A DNA stretch of 64,000 nucleotides from Siderastrea siderea (GCA_964030785.1 OZ034969.1:46800701-46864700); one strand, 5' to 3'; shown: positions 46,527-58,510, numbered from the stretch's first letter. Translations and numbers: made by a program. The notes: generated by a model from the sequence alone, not told the origin.

Positions 46527-46941
46527 GAGTACTCGACGGAGCCGTTCTGCAAAATAACCGTTCTGCAGGGTCATCATGAGCTGGCTGGCAACTTGTCAAC
46601 TGGCATAGAAATCTTGCTGGCAATTTGCTGTTACCGAAAGCTGGCTGGGTCTGTGTTTACCAAATTATTCTATGGCTAGAAAAATTAACTCTTCCGGTTG
46701 GCGTGACGAACCGTTGTTATAGCTGGCAAAACGTGAGGATGTCTCGCGGCGTGATTTAATGTTTAACTTCGCAATTAGTGAAATATTGCTTCGCTTTGTC
46801 GGTACCATTTGTTTTTATGTCAACTAGAGGACGACCAGTTAATTTTTAATTGCAAAACGATAGTGCGCATGCAATGCATCCAGTACTCTGAGCTATAACG
46901 TAGCGGTTGATGTCGTTAATATTTATTACTCCTGCGAGCTA

Positions 46942-47486
46942 CACTCTTTTTTTTTTATAAGAACCTTTTTTATAAGAACGTTGAGGCTGAAATTGACCCA
47001 GATTTTAAGAACATACTAAGAACGTACCCAAGCTGACATTAAGAGACAAGGCAGTAATTTTGTTCAGCTCTGCAGCCGTTTTTGCATCGAGCTAAAAACA
47101 CATCATGAGTAACAACATGAATTTCTATCGAATCACATTTTCTTTGTTTTCTTTTTTTTTTTTTTGTTTTTTTGTTTTTTTAATGTAGAGCTCAGGCTAT
47201 ATTTTCTTTCTTTCTCAACTGTGGAAGAGTAATAAAGTGAATTTTGCTAAGAAGAAAAAACAACAACAGCATGTATGTCAAAGAAATTTGACATGATACA
47301 GCGCACAATGGGCGTTTTAAGGTTTCCTGGTCACGTTTATATCAGTTTTCTGAACTTCTATACCATGTAACTTAAGAACATGCTAAGAACATTTTAGGCT
47401 CAAAACCTGAAAAAATTAAGAACATTCAGTTTCCGTTCAGCCTCAGCCGCAAAATTAGACGTTCTTATTAAAAACAAAAAAGAGTG
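46942..47486. mobile_element. Tc1/mariner-type MITE, 545 bp
   Basis: Starts CACTC followed by a T run and ATAAGAACG, and ends with the complementary CGTTCTTATTAAAAA...AGAGTG. It is flanked by TA on both sides (46940-46941, 47487-47488). Subterminal AAGAAC motifs recur. The second block copy near 50040-50068 retains only the right end. Confidence 0.65.
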
Positions 47487-48093
47487 TACTGCCCATAGAA
47501 CATGAAGAGATGGTCGCTTTGGTATATTTTTACTATTTTGGGAAGGTAAGTGGCTAAGGTTTCTTTTTAGGTTGTCAGGGTACCGACTCGGAAACTAATG
47601 AGCAAGTTTAGCGCACTAATGAGCAAGATTCGAAGGGGCGTCTCTCAAACCGCTTAAAATCTACCGGCTGCAATATCTCAGGAATGGTTCGGTTTTGGTT
47701 CGGTTCTAACGCGTGTTCCTCCGCAAGCTCTGCAAGAAGATAGATCAAGAAAAATATCCCATCGCTATAATGCTCGTCTGCTATCCATGACATCGATAAG
47801 AGGTTTTTCAATTAAAGGTATTAAGTTCTGCTCAGAAAACAGCTTTTAACTGACGCATTCCACCACGTGCTGTATTTTTACTTAGAAACGCTGAGGGAAA
47901 ATCACTCTAAGCACGAAAACGTATTCAGCTGCGAGACAGTGCAGTGAGTGCAATTCTGACATTTCTCAAAAATTGTATTGTTCTTCATTGTTATGATATC
48001 AGAGAGAGCGCTAGAGCCACCGGTTGAAGATTATCTTCAGTTGGCGCGCGCGAATTCTACAGTACACAATATTTTCTCGCGCCTTTGTCGTGT

Positions 48094-48672
48094 TCGTCGC
48101 GCTTGTCAAGCAAACTGACATACATGCAGTGGAACCCGATATAACGAACCCCTAGCGAAAGTTTGTGAAACGCGGCTTACGCAGTGACTCCCGCAGAAAA
48201 AAAGTTTTTGTCCTAAAATTTCAAGCACTAAATAAACGTCCCTGTCTACTGAAACGTTACTAGACCTTTGCTGCACTGCTGACGCGTCCACTGACAAGAC
48301 CGGACCTTTGCTGTGAAACTTTGCAATTCATTTCCTGAAACTTTTGCGGTGAAGCGTCCACTGACAAGACCGGACCTTTGCTGCTTCGTCGCGCTTGTCA
48401 AGCAAACTGACATACATGCAGTGGAACCCGATATAACGAACCCCTAGCGAAAGTTTGTGAAACGCGGCTTGCGCAGTGACTCCCGCAGAAAAAAAGTTTT
48501 TGTCCTAAAATTTCAAGCACTAAATAAACGTCCCTGTCTACTGAAACGTTACTAGACCTTTGCTGCACTGCTGACGCGTCCACTGACAAGACCGGACCTT
48601 TGCTGTGAAACGTTGCAATTCATTTCCTGAAACTTTTGCGGTGAAGCGTCCACTGACAAGACCGGACCTTTG
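48094..48672 (+). repeat. 292-bp tandem duplication inside copy I
   Basis: CGTCGCGCTTGTCAAGCAAA at 48094 recurs at about 48386, together with the following CATGCAGTGGAACCCGATAT and the first minisatellite units. Block copy II has this segment only once (from about 51557). Identical 63-codon minus-strand frames at 48106-48297, 48398-48589 and 51566-51757 simply reflect this copying. Confidence 0.9.
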
Positions 48673-49735
48673 CTGCGAAACTTTGCAATTCATTTTGTGA
48701 AACTTTTGCAGTGAAGCATCCACTGACAAGACCAGACCTTTGCTGCGAAACTTTGCAATTCATTTTGTGAAACTTTTGCGGCGAAGCATCCACTGACAAG
48801 AACGGACCTTTGCTGCGAAACTTTACAATTCATTTTGTGAAACTTTTGCGGTGAAGCATCCACTGACAAGACCGGACCTTTGCTGCGAAACTTTGCAATT
48901 CATTTTCTGAAACTTTTGCGGTGAAGCATCCACTGACAAGATCGGACCTTTGCTGCGAAACTTTGCAAAGCATTTTGTGAAACTTTTGCAGTGAAGCATC
49001 CACTGACAAGAACGGACCTTTGCTGCGAAACTTTGCAATTCATTTTGTGAAACTTTTGCGGTGAAGCATCCACTGACAAGACCGGAACTTTGCTGCGAAA
49101 CTTTGCAAAGCATTTTGTGAAACTTTTGCAGTGAAGCATCCACTGACAAGACCGGACCTTTGCTGCGAAACTTTGCAATTCATTTTGTGAAACTTTTGCG
49201 GCGAAGCATCCACTGACAAGACCGGACCTTTGCTGCGAAACTTTGCAATTCATTTTGTGAAACTTTTGCGGCGAAGCATCCACTGACAAGAACGGACCTT
49301 TGCTGCGAAACTTTACGATGCATTTTGTGAAACGTTTGCGGTGAAGCATCCACTGACAAGACCGGACCTTTGCTGCGAAACTTTGCAATTCATTTTCTGA
49401 AACTTTTGCGGTGAAGCATCCACTGACAAGACCGGACCTTTGCTGCGAAACTTTGCAAAGCATTTTGTGAAACTTTTGCAGTGAAGCATCCACTGACAAG
49501 AACGGACCTTTGCTGCGAAACTTTGCAATTCATTTTGTGAAACTTTTGCGGTGAAGCATCCACTGACAAGACCGGACCTTTGCTGCGAAACTTTGCAATT
49601 CATTTTGTGAAACTTTTGCGGTGAAGCATCCACTGCCAAGACTGGACCTTTTCTGCGAAACTTTGCAATTCATTTTGTGAAACTTTTGCATGCAGTGAAG
49701 CATCCACTGACAAGACCGGACATTTGCTGCGAAGC
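48578..49735 (-). repeat. 70-bp minisatellite, about 17 units
   Basis: Units follow GAAGCATCCACTGACAAGAC then CGGACCTTTGCTGCGAAACT then TTGCAATTCATTTTGTGAAA then CTTTTGCGGT. Two more units precede at 48286-48383. Variation is mostly in the AATTCA/AAAGCA and GGC/GGT/AGT positions. The minus strand stays open for long stretches (up to 199 codons) because the unit lacks stops in all three frames. Confidence 0.95.
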
Positions 49736-50255
49736 AATACGCTACTCGCCTGCGCCTATTTTTTACTTTCATGAGTAACAACATGAATTTCTATCGAATC
49801 ACATTTTCTTTGTTTTTTTGTGTGTTTTTTGTTTTTTAATGTAGAGCTCAGGCTATATTTCTTTCTTTCTCAACTGTGGAAGAGTAATAAAGTGAATTTT
49901 GCTAAGAAGAAAAAACAACAACAGCATGTATGTCGAAGAAATTTGACATGATACAGCGCACAATGGGCGTTTTAAGGTTTCCTGGTCACGTTTATATCAG
50001 TTTTCTGAACTTCTATACCATGTAACTTAAGAACATGCATTAAAAAAAAAGAGTGTACTGCCCATAGAACATGAAGAGATGGTCGCTTTGGTATATTTTT
50101 ACTATTTTGGGAAGGTAAGTGGCTAAGGTTTCTTTTTAGGTTGTCAGGGTACCGACTCGGGAACTAATGAGCAAGTTTAGCGCACTAATGAGCAAGATTC
50201 GAAGGGGCGTCTCTCAAACCGCTTAAAATCTACCGGCTGCAATATCTCAGGAATG

Positions 50256-51148
50256 GTAGGGATTCGAATCGTAAGTAGGCTTGTTTTCACATTGTAGTAT
50301 TCTAGGGCGTCATCTGGGTAATAAAGATACGCTTTTTCAGTTTTCTTAATTCAGTTCCGTTTATATTTGTTGATCGCCAAATTAACCGACCACTTTTAAT
50401 TTAAAAGCGAAGAAAGGCTATCGCCAGCTGTATAAGCATTGATACCATCGTGTATTTAAAGGCACTGGGAGCTCAGAAATTCGCGATACGCGATACGAGT
50501 AATGTTTTAGGCCAAAATCAGAACAGCTCAATCTCTGTTAGCGTACACAAATATCCCTTTAAGAAAACACCGAGAAATGAGGAAACGACCTTCACTTATT
50601 TTGCTTAAAGTTTCTCCTGGGTGCCTCTGCTTTATGAACGAAAATAAATACCGATCTATATCACAGACACCCGGCGACTGAGGAATATTGTATACATCAA
50701 CAGCCTGTTCCACCGTCAGAGATGGCAAAGGGCAAAAACTGTGGGTTTCTATATAAAAAAAAGGTACTAGAGTATATTTTACTAACATGGATTTGACCAA
50801 TAAATGATACGTTTCTCTGGACCACTTCTACCTTAAAGTAGTGAAACTTAGAAAGTTACAACGCGAAGATAGCGACAAAAAAAGACAGCTAAGTCCGAAA
50901 GAAAAGAGGGTATTGGAACTTGGCGGTATTTAATTTTCTGAAGAATAGCAATAAATTAAATTCAATGATAAAATAGCCATATTTTCCCCCTGGGCTCTTG
51001 CCAAATGCAAACGTGTGAAGAATAAAAGATTCATGATCTCAACTTGACAAAAGTTAAATTATCTTTTCGTTCATATAAACGGATTAAAGTTTTTACCTCT
51101 CAGTAATTCCAAAGTACTGGCAAATGGGCCGACGAACTGTCTTCGTAA
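50256..51148. other. Segment present only in block copy II
   Basis: Begins after CAGGAATGG and ends before GGTTGGTTCGGTTC; in copy I these flanks are almost adjacent (near 47687). Either an insertion in copy II or a deletion in copy I. No recognised gene; the 90-codon minus frame at 50528-50800 has no known domain. Confidence 0.6.
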
Positions 51149-51746
51149 TCTTGGTTGGTTCGGTTCTAACGCGTGTTCCTCCGCAAGCTCTGCAAGAAGA
51201 TAGATCAAGAAAAATATCCCATCGCTATGATGCTCGTCTGCTATCCATGACATCGATAAGAGGTTTTTCAATTAAAGGTATTAAGTTCTGCTCAGAAAAC
51301 AGCTTTTAACTGACGCATTCCACCACGTGCTGTATTTTTACTTAGAAACGCTGAGGGAAAATCACTCTAAGCACGAAAACGTATTCAGCTGCGAGACAGT
51401 GCAGTGAGTGCAATTCTGACATTTCTCAAAAATTGTATTGTTCTTCATTGTTATGATATCAGAGAGAGCGCTAGAGCCACCGGTTGAAGATTATCTTCAG
51501 TTGGCGCGCGCGAATTCTACAGTACACAATATTTTCTCGCGCCTTTGTCGTGTTCGTCGCGCTTGTCAAGCAAACTGACATACATGCAGTGGAACCCGAT
51601 ATAACGAACCCCTAGCGAAAGTTTGTGAAACGCGGCTTGCGCAGTGACTCCCGCAGAAAAAAAGTTTTTGTCCTAAAATTTCAAGCACTAAATAAACGTC
51701 CCTGTCTACTGAAACGTTACTAGACCTTTGCTGCGCTGCTGACGCG

Positions 51747-52135
51747 TCCACTGACAAGACCGGACCTTTGCTGTGAAACGTTGCAATTCATTTCCTGAAA
51801 CTTTTGCGGCGAAGCGTCCACTGAGAAGACCGGACCTTTGCTGCGAAACTTTGCAATTCATTTTGTGAAACTTTTGCGGCGAAGCATCCACTGACAAGAC
51901 CGGACCTTTGCTGCGAAACTTTGCAATTCATTTTGTGAAACTTTTGCGGCGAAGCATCCACTGACAAGACCGGACCTTTGCTGAGAAACTTTGCAATTCA
52001 TTTTCTGAAACTTTTGCGGTGAAGCATCCACTGCCAAGACTGGACCTTTTCTGCGAAACTTTGCAATTCATTTTGTGAAACTTTTGCATGCAGTGAAGCA
52101 TCCACTGACAAGACCGGACCTTTGCTGCGAAGCAA
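51747..52135 (-). repeat. 70-bp minisatellite, short array (about six units)
   Basis: Same unit as 48578-49735, in block copy II. The terminal unit with the extra CATGCA insertion (near 52086) is shared with the long array (near 49688), so length change happened internally. Confidence 0.95.
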
Positions 52136-52455
52136 TACGCTACTCGCCTGCGCCTATTTTCCTTTCGCAAACGGTCGTTGCCATTTTTGACGGTCGATAC
52201 CATCATTGGCAAATTTTGAAGGCAATAATTTCCTGGCTAGCATTGCTATCAAATGTGCCGCTGGCTGGGAAAACAGAATCCTTCGAACGATGCTTACTGG
52301 CAAATTAAACTCTCAATCTTTAGCTTGCTGGCTCTGAAGAACGGATAAATTTTTGCCAGCAAAACTATTTATGGGAAAAAAATAACTCGGTGATTACTAA
52401 ATAACATCTTAGAGCAACAAACAATCAATTTTAGAAAAAAATTCGTTGGGTACTC

Positions 52456-52960
52456 CTGTGTTTTCAGTGATCTAATGTTTACGTGCCAGGGCATTAGTTA
52501 GGCGAATTCATGCCAGCTTCAAAGCTCGCTAGCACCTTCGTTCTTGCTCTCATTGAAGAGAAGTCAACTCCACTGAATTTCTCGTACTTTTCTACACAAC
52601 TTTCCCTAAAGATTTTGGCGAAGCAAGGCAAAACTGCCAAAAAAATGCTTGCATTTCACGGTTGAATTATTCAACTTGGCGAAAGCAAGGGACTTCCCCG
52701 TATCGGCTTCTGTGTTTCAGTGATGTAATGTTTACGTGCCAGGGCAAGTTTGGCGAATTCATGCCAGCTTCAAGGCTCGCTAGCACCTTCGTTCTTGCTT
52801 TCATCGAAGGGGTTTTTATGCCATTAAATCGCCAGTAATTTTCTACACCAACTTACATGAAAATTCTGGCGAAATAACGCTAAACGAACGCACATTACCG
52901 GCAAGTATTGTTTTGACCGAGCGCAGGGCTGGGGCAAGTGACCACGACAAAAAAAAAAAC
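52456..52960 (+). repeat. tRNA-bearing repeat unit 2, right part
   Basis: Resumes with CTGTGTTTTCAGTGATCTAA after the 5.9-kb insert and includes another copy of the GATTTTGGCGAAGCAAGGCA module (about 52612-52700). Confidence 0.8.
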
Positions 52961-53238
52961 AAGAAAAGCCCTAGGGGCATTAGACCCCGCCGTTGTCCCC
53001 CCCCCCCCGGGGGTGTAAAATATGTTACGGTAACTCAAGATAAAAGCCCTTGGCTGTGTAGCGAAAGACACGACGAGTATTTCGTTGGCCGAGCGAAAAC
53101 CGGGGGTCTGGGGCAAGTGACCACCAAAAATAAAAAAAAACCACGGAAAAAAAAAGGGTATTACTAGACCCCGTCCTGACGGCGGAGTAAAAAAAAAAAA
53201 ACGGGTATTACTAGACCCCGTCCTGACGGCGGGGTAAA
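52961..53238 (+). repeat. A-tract/hairpin repeats
   Basis: A C12-14 run at about 53000 is followed by two copies of a unit of about 45-60 bp, GGGTATTACTAGACCCCGTC plus CTGACGGCGG.GT and an A tract. The unit contains the complementary pair ACCCCG/CGGGGT. Two more copies occur at about 54985-55066. Confidence 0.85.
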
Positions 53239-54960
53239 AAAACAAGAAAAGCCCCAGGGGGCATTAACCCCACCGTTGTTCTCTCTGCCCTTGGGGTCCA
53301 AAATATATTACGGCCAGGTAAAAGTTGGTGATTTATCGTATCTTTTACGTGCTTGCGATGATAATATAAATCAAGACACGACTTGCCTAATCACTCTGTT
53401 TTAGCGTGCGTGACGAAGAGCGTGATCAAATTATTATTTTGATCACAGCGTGACTCAGCCTGGCCTCGTAGCTCAGTTGGTTGAGCGACGGTGTTCTAAT
53501 CCGGAGGTCGTGGGTTCGAATCCCGCCGGGATCAAAGATTTTTCTTTTATCTTGGTTCTCATTTCTAATTTCTTACTTTTAAGGCCTGTGGTCGGGGGGA
53601 AATTATGGAGGGCAGTATTACTCACTTCTTGGCACTCATACATACATACTTTACATTATAATTACTAAGTTCATAGCGATCGCGAGTTCATGCCAGCTTT
53701 CAAACTTAAGCTCCCTAGTACATTCGTCCTTGCTCTCGTCGAAGAAATGTTAACTCCATTGAATTCCTTGTACTTTTCTACACAACTTTCCCGAAAGATT
53801 TTGGCGAAGCAAAGCAAAACTGCCAAAAAAATGCTTGCATTTGACTGTTGAATTATTCAACTTGGCGAAAGCAAGGGACTTCCCCGAATCGGCTTCTGTG
53901 TTTCAGTGATGTAATGTTTACGTGCCACGGCAAGTTAGGCGAATTTATTCCAGCTTCAAAGCTCGCTAGCACCTTCGTTCCTACTTTCATCGGACCCCTC
54001 CGTTTTTCTCCTCCTCCCAGGGAGCAAAATATATTACGGTCACTCAAGATACGAGCTCAAGTATTGTAAATTTTAAAGTTGATGATTTATCGTACCTGTG
54101 TTTGCTGCCATTTCCCCTTATGCGTCTGCTCTGCACCCTTCTCCCTGTGGTAACATGAATCCCTGATAGTATGAACCCCATCCCTCATTCCTTGGTCATC
54201 CACTTGTCCTAGCTTTCGCGAAGAAGAACGTGACGAAATATTTTGACCATAGCGTGACTCAATTAAGTCACGTTTTTTTAAAATAAACGAACTGACATGT
54301 CAGCGTAATTCTAAATAGCAAGGGCACGGAAATTTAAATAGATTTCTTGATAAAAAAACTCATTCTAAAATCTAAAGGAAACTGGTAGCTATGAAAAACC
54401 GTAAAAGTCTATTTTAGGCCGTGATTCGATGAGTGATTTGGCGCAAGCAAGTTTACTTCTCCGAATCGGCTTCTGTGTTTCAGACGTAATGTTTATGTGC
54501 TACGGCACGTAGCATGAATCATTGGCTTTCAAAGCTCGCTAGCACCTTCGTCCTTGCTCTCATTGAAGAGAAGTCAACTCCATTGAATTTCTTGTACTTT
54601 TCTACACAACTTTCCCTAGAGATTTTGGCGAAGCAAAGCAAAACTGCCAAAAATATGCTTGCATTTCACTGTTGAATTTTTCAACTTGGCGAAAGCAAGG
54701 GACTTCCCCGGATCACCTTTTGTGTTTCAGTGATGTAATGTTTACGTGCCAGGGCAGGTTTGGCAAATTCATGCCAGCTTCAAAGCTCGCTAGAACGTTC
54801 GTTCTTGCTTTCATCGAAGGAATTTTCATGCCATTAAATTGCCGGTAATTTTCTACACCAACTTTCATGAAAATTCTGGCGAATAAACGCTGAACGAACA
54901 AAGTTTACCGGCAAGTATTGTTTTGACCGAGCGCAGGTCTGGGGCAACTGACCACGACAA
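53239..54960 (+). repeat. tRNA-bearing repeat unit 3
   Basis: Near-identical to 44099-45828, about 9.1 kb away, including the tRNA-like sequence and both internal modules. The similarity is much higher than between units 1 and 2, implying a more recent duplication or conversion between units 1 and 3. Confidence 0.9.
53462..53533 (+). tRNA. Arg(UCU)-like tRNA sequence, third and best-preserved copy
   Basis: GGCCTCGTAGCTCAGTTGG, GAGC, loop GTTCTAA, T arm GTGGG TTCGAAT CCCGC (five pairs including one T-G), then a T run. The anticodon stem has mispairs at both ends and the acceptor one C-A, so function is doubtful despite intact promoter-like A and B boxes. Confidence 0.6.
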
Positions 54961-54984
54961 AAAAAAAAAAACAAAAAAAAAAAA

Positions 54985-55066
54985 AACGGGTATTACTAGA
55001 CCCCGTCCTGACGGCGGGGTAAAAAAAAACGGGTATTACTAGACCCCGTCCTGACGGCGGGGTAAT
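54985..55066 (+). repeat. Hairpin repeat, two further copies
   Basis: Two copies of GGGTATTACTAGACCCCGTC plus CTGACGGCGGGGTAA separated by A tracts, as at 53155-53235. Confidence 0.9.
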
Positions 55067-55354
55067 AAACTGTGGCACTCTGTTAATTCGCGCGCTAACC
55101 ATTGTCTAGAACAAAAAAGGTCAATTTTAACGAATTTCATGTCCTTTAGAAAAGAGAAAAGAAGCGTCAGATTTAACACCAGAACATGTACATGTAAAGG
55201 ATGCACAAATGAGAATAAGATATATACCCTTGTTTTCTTCAATATTCTCTTGCCCCTATTTGAGGAAATATTTTTCTTAGTTTACCAAATTCTACTTTTT
55301 GCTTAGTGTTTAATTACGTTCTCGTCTGAAACAAAATTGTGAAACAAAATGCAT

Positions 55355-55605
55355 CAGGGGCGGTCCAGGATTTTTTCAAAGGGGGAAGAGGGGTTGACAA
55401 TCACAAAATCGGCAGTTGCGTATAATGACCTTGCGAAGTTTTAAACTTCCGGTTCTCTCTGGCTCGTGATGAGTGAACAACAATATGCTTTTATTTTTGT
55501 GATCAAAAAGACATAGACAGAAGGAGTCAGACAAGTTCGGAAACTTCCCAAAGGCGGGGGGAGGGGTTGCATTCCACTCATCCCTCCCCCCTGGATCCGC
55601 CACTG
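55355..55605. mobile_element. Small hAT-type MITE, 251 bp
   Basis: Left end CAGGGGCGGTCCAGGA and right end, read inward, CAGTGGCGGATCCAGGG; TGCAT flanks both sides (55350-55354 and 55606-55610). The GGGGG/CCCCC tracts next to the ends are typical of these MITEs. The flank repeat is shorter than the 8 bp expected for hAT. Confidence 0.75.
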
Positions 55606-55610
55606 TGCAT

Positions 55611-56120
55611 ATTCATTTTAATAAACATGATTTTTAACGAGCAATACTATTTGCTAGAGCAGCTTTAAAAGTCACCAATTCGTCTAATAAGATAGCGTCT
55701 TCTATTTCTGTTTTGCTCTACTTCCTGAATTATGTAACGTGTTGTTTTGTTTTTGTAAAAAAAATTGTTATTCCACAAACTCAAGATAAGATAGATTAGC
55801 CAAATTGTGATAATAAAGTAAAAACAAAGTGTTTTCATTGGATCCATCATGTTGTAATAGTGCTGAGATGTTCTTTCTTACAATGGTCTCACTGAAATCT
55901 CGAAAATAGTGATTTCGTTTGTCCTTCCTCGTTTGAAATCTTTACCCTCGCTGTCAGAGTCGATTATCTTTACAGAGGATGTTGGCTACATATCATACAG
56001 TAATAATAAATGTTTATTTACCAGTTACAATAGCACTGTTTGATAAAAAAAAGGGTTGTTTGCATGACACGCCGGAGCAAATTATAATTAACTTGACCGT
56101 GAAAAAAATATTTTTTCCCC
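55611..56120. other. Non-coding stretch
   Basis: AT-rich with no gene or repeat recognised. Confidence 0.5.
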
Positions 56121-58510
56121 TTTATTTTCCTTGAGTTTAATAGAACAGTAAGATAAATTTAGGCATCTCCTACAATGTTCTGCGAGTTTAAGGCTTCTTG
56201 TGTCAGATCTAATAGCTTGGGAAAACAAGTCCCATACTAATGTGGGTACACAAAGAAAACACTGATAAAATACAACTAATTAACAGTAGCTATAGAAAAA
56301 TACAACATGTACAAGGCATTGTATAAAAAATCAATAATAAAATTTGTAATTAAGAAATATTTCAAAATATATGATTATGTATTACAAAGGGCACCGCCCT
56401 TGCGCACTCGTCTAACAGTGTACTTATATTACGCTTACGTATAGTGTTTTTGAAAACGGCTAGCGATAATTTGGGGCCTCAATAACGTAACAAATGTTTT
56501 CCATAGGTTAAAGTACTGTGTCTAGGTATCAAACTATAGCGAAAGCCAAGATCCGGAGCTTAAACATGTATTCTTGGTGTTGCATGAATCACGAGTATAT
56601 CTATTTTCCAGGTGGAATTACCTTAAATGCCTTATTGTGGTCATTCACCGTTGTTGTGTAAAACAATTAAAGCCTGTAAAACGCGAATCGTATCCGAGCT
56701 GAACTGAGCTAAACTGACTTCTGCAGTAATAGAAGTTGCGACGGACTTATCACATGTATTTTTGCGTCTTTTTTGATTGAGACTGATTATTTTACATATT
56801 CATAATCAAAAAGAATTTTTTGGCGAAAATCTCAGTACACTGTGTCAGTGAACTTATGCCAGTCGACTGATAAGGTAAAATACTGAATGAAATCACTTAC
56901 GTTTGAAATAACACAGCACTTTAGTTCTTTAGCGAAAAGGGGAAGCTGAAATAGTGAAAGGGCGAAGAATTGTTAGATTTAAAATATCAAAGCAAATAAA
57001 GAATCCGCAGATAATAATATAACAGAGAATTTGAACGCCTTACAAATCTTGGGTGCTTCAGTTCTTGTTGCAGTTAGGAGAAATTTTCATGAAAGGTGTT
57101 CGCTTTGTTTATTTAAGTTCTCGCGAGAACAAGGTTTCTGAAGCAGCATTCACATAAAAGTTACTGTTTGTCATTTTAACAAGCAATGTAATTCCCTAGA
57201 ATGGTTTGTTCAGTCACTGTTTTGTCCAACAGAATATCGACTACCACTCCTGTTTTTAAGAGTTCTGTACGCCCTGCATCCTGAATTGGTGGCACTCACG
57301 TTTGTTCCTTTCAGCAAAAAATAATCAGTACGTAGAAACAAACACCTGTAGAATCCCTAATAAGTAATTTTAAAGTTTTCTTGTTTTTTATTCCCGGAAC
57401 CACGGTTTTTATAAGGCTTAGTATTTCACCTTTTTGTCCTTCTTTTCATTTTTTTTATTACCTATGCAATTATTAGAATGCTGGTCCAAGATACTTAACA
57501 CAAAACCACCTTGATAAAATTACTATTTATTACTTCAACAGTTTACTTTTGGAGTAATGTGTAATAACATTTCTTCCAAACATCACCCGCAAAGCGATTG
57601 CAGAGGTTTTATTATTCTTAATAAGTTTGTAAGAGTTAACGGTGAACATTACAAAGCACCTTAACGTTTATTAACGAAACGCAAATGGCTAAAAGGTTTA
57701 ACAGAGCGCATTGTTCTTGTTACAAGTTTTAAATCAATAGCACGATGATATTTTGGAAGCAAAATTCCTTTTTCTGATAATGTTCATTGCCGTAAAAAAA
57801 ACCGCCCTTTTAAATTTGGAGTAACCTTAAACCACCAGGCAACCATTTCTGTAAGGCAAATGGTTGCAATGTGGACTTGTGTTTTATGAGGTTAATTTTT
57901 TGTTATCAAAGTAGTAAAATTAAAAACAAAAAAAAGCTGAAATAATTAAAAGAGAAGAGGATTATTTTGTTGGTTGGAACCCTTGTTAGCTTAAGTTTTT
58001 AATAGTCTCGATGAAATAAAATTCCCTAATTCTTGTGTCTTTTACATGTGTGCGAGTTGTATTTTGAGACTTTTTATATTTTCTTCACATCGTGAGCAGG
58101 ATCGATGCGAGGACTTGAAATCGCGAAAATTAATCCACAATAAGGAAATTTAAGGCCATTATAATGAATTCGAGGCTTGTTTACTCTGACATTGACAATA
58201 AAACTCCATTTTGTTGAACTGGATTCTTTGTATTTTCTCTACTTTACATAATTCATCTCATACTGCTGACAGTTAATTTGCCGATTTCGTGAATTCAACA
58301 CCCCAGGAAAATAAAAGGCAATTGGATCTTCAGTGAATGGCTACTAATGCCCAGCGCCACTGAATTTCGAAAAGCAGTCTATAAGCATACACATTGTGAG
58401 AATCTCGTGATAATAAAGACAGCTAGGTTGAGGAAACTTGTTTTATATTTATTTTGCACATATGTTCAGAGAAAGTATATTTCTTTACACTCGATACTGA
58501 ACAGTTTTTA
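56121..58510 (+). repeat. Non-coding paralogous block, copy 1
   Basis: Collinear with 59880-62010: shared stretches include GGCATCTCCTACAATGTTCT, CTCAGTACACTGTGTCAGTG, TTGGTGGCACTCACGTTTGT, ATTCCCGGAACCA.GGTTT and GATGGCTACTAATG/GAATGGCTACTAATG. No open frame is shared, so it looks like duplicated non-coding or decayed mobile DNA. Confidence 0.85.

Larger units (their letters stand above)
47104..49735 (+). repeat. Duplicated block, copy I
   Basis: From ATGAGTAACAACATGAATTT to the end of the minisatellite, matching 49769-52140. Shared segments include the GGCTATATTTTCTTTCTTTC region, GAAGGGGCGTCTCTCAAACC, GGTTCGGTTCTAACGCGTGT, GTTGGCGCGCGCGAATTCTA and the minisatellite. Copy I carries the longer minisatellite and an extra 292-bp duplication. 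Confidence 0.88.
49769..52140 (+). repeat. Duplicated block, copy II
   Basis: Matches copy I but carries an extra 0.9-kb segment (50256-51148) and only about six minisatellite units (51747-52135). The 3' part of the mariner-type MITE is shortened here. Confidence 0.85.
46527..52455. mobile_element. 5.9-kb insert with long target duplication and short inverted ends; type unknown
   Basis: Bounded by a 12-bp direct repeat (46515-46526, 52456-52467). Its outer ends are inverted and related: GAGTACTCGACG at the left and, read inward on the other strand, GAGTACCCAACG at the right. Both subterminal regions (46570-46730 and 52230-52370) are rich in GCTGGC/GCCAGC. No transposase frame is present. The interior is two copies of a 2.4-2.6-kb block with a 70-bp minisatellite. 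A 9-12-bp duplication would be closest to Mutator-like elements, but the family is not established. Confidence 0.7.

Noticed and set aside
47608..47811. 67-codon frame MKNLLSMSWIADEH... repeated at 51071-51271
   Set aside because: Repeated only because the 2.6-kb block is duplicated; the two copies diverge after the shared part.
48900..49499. 199-codon repeat protein
   Set aside because: Explained by a stop-free 70-bp minisatellite; no start context, no splice sites and no known domain. Kept only as an observation.
48286..49735. CRISPR array
   Set aside because: Units are head-to-tail 70-bp repeats without unique spacers; this is a minisatellite in a eukaryotic genome.
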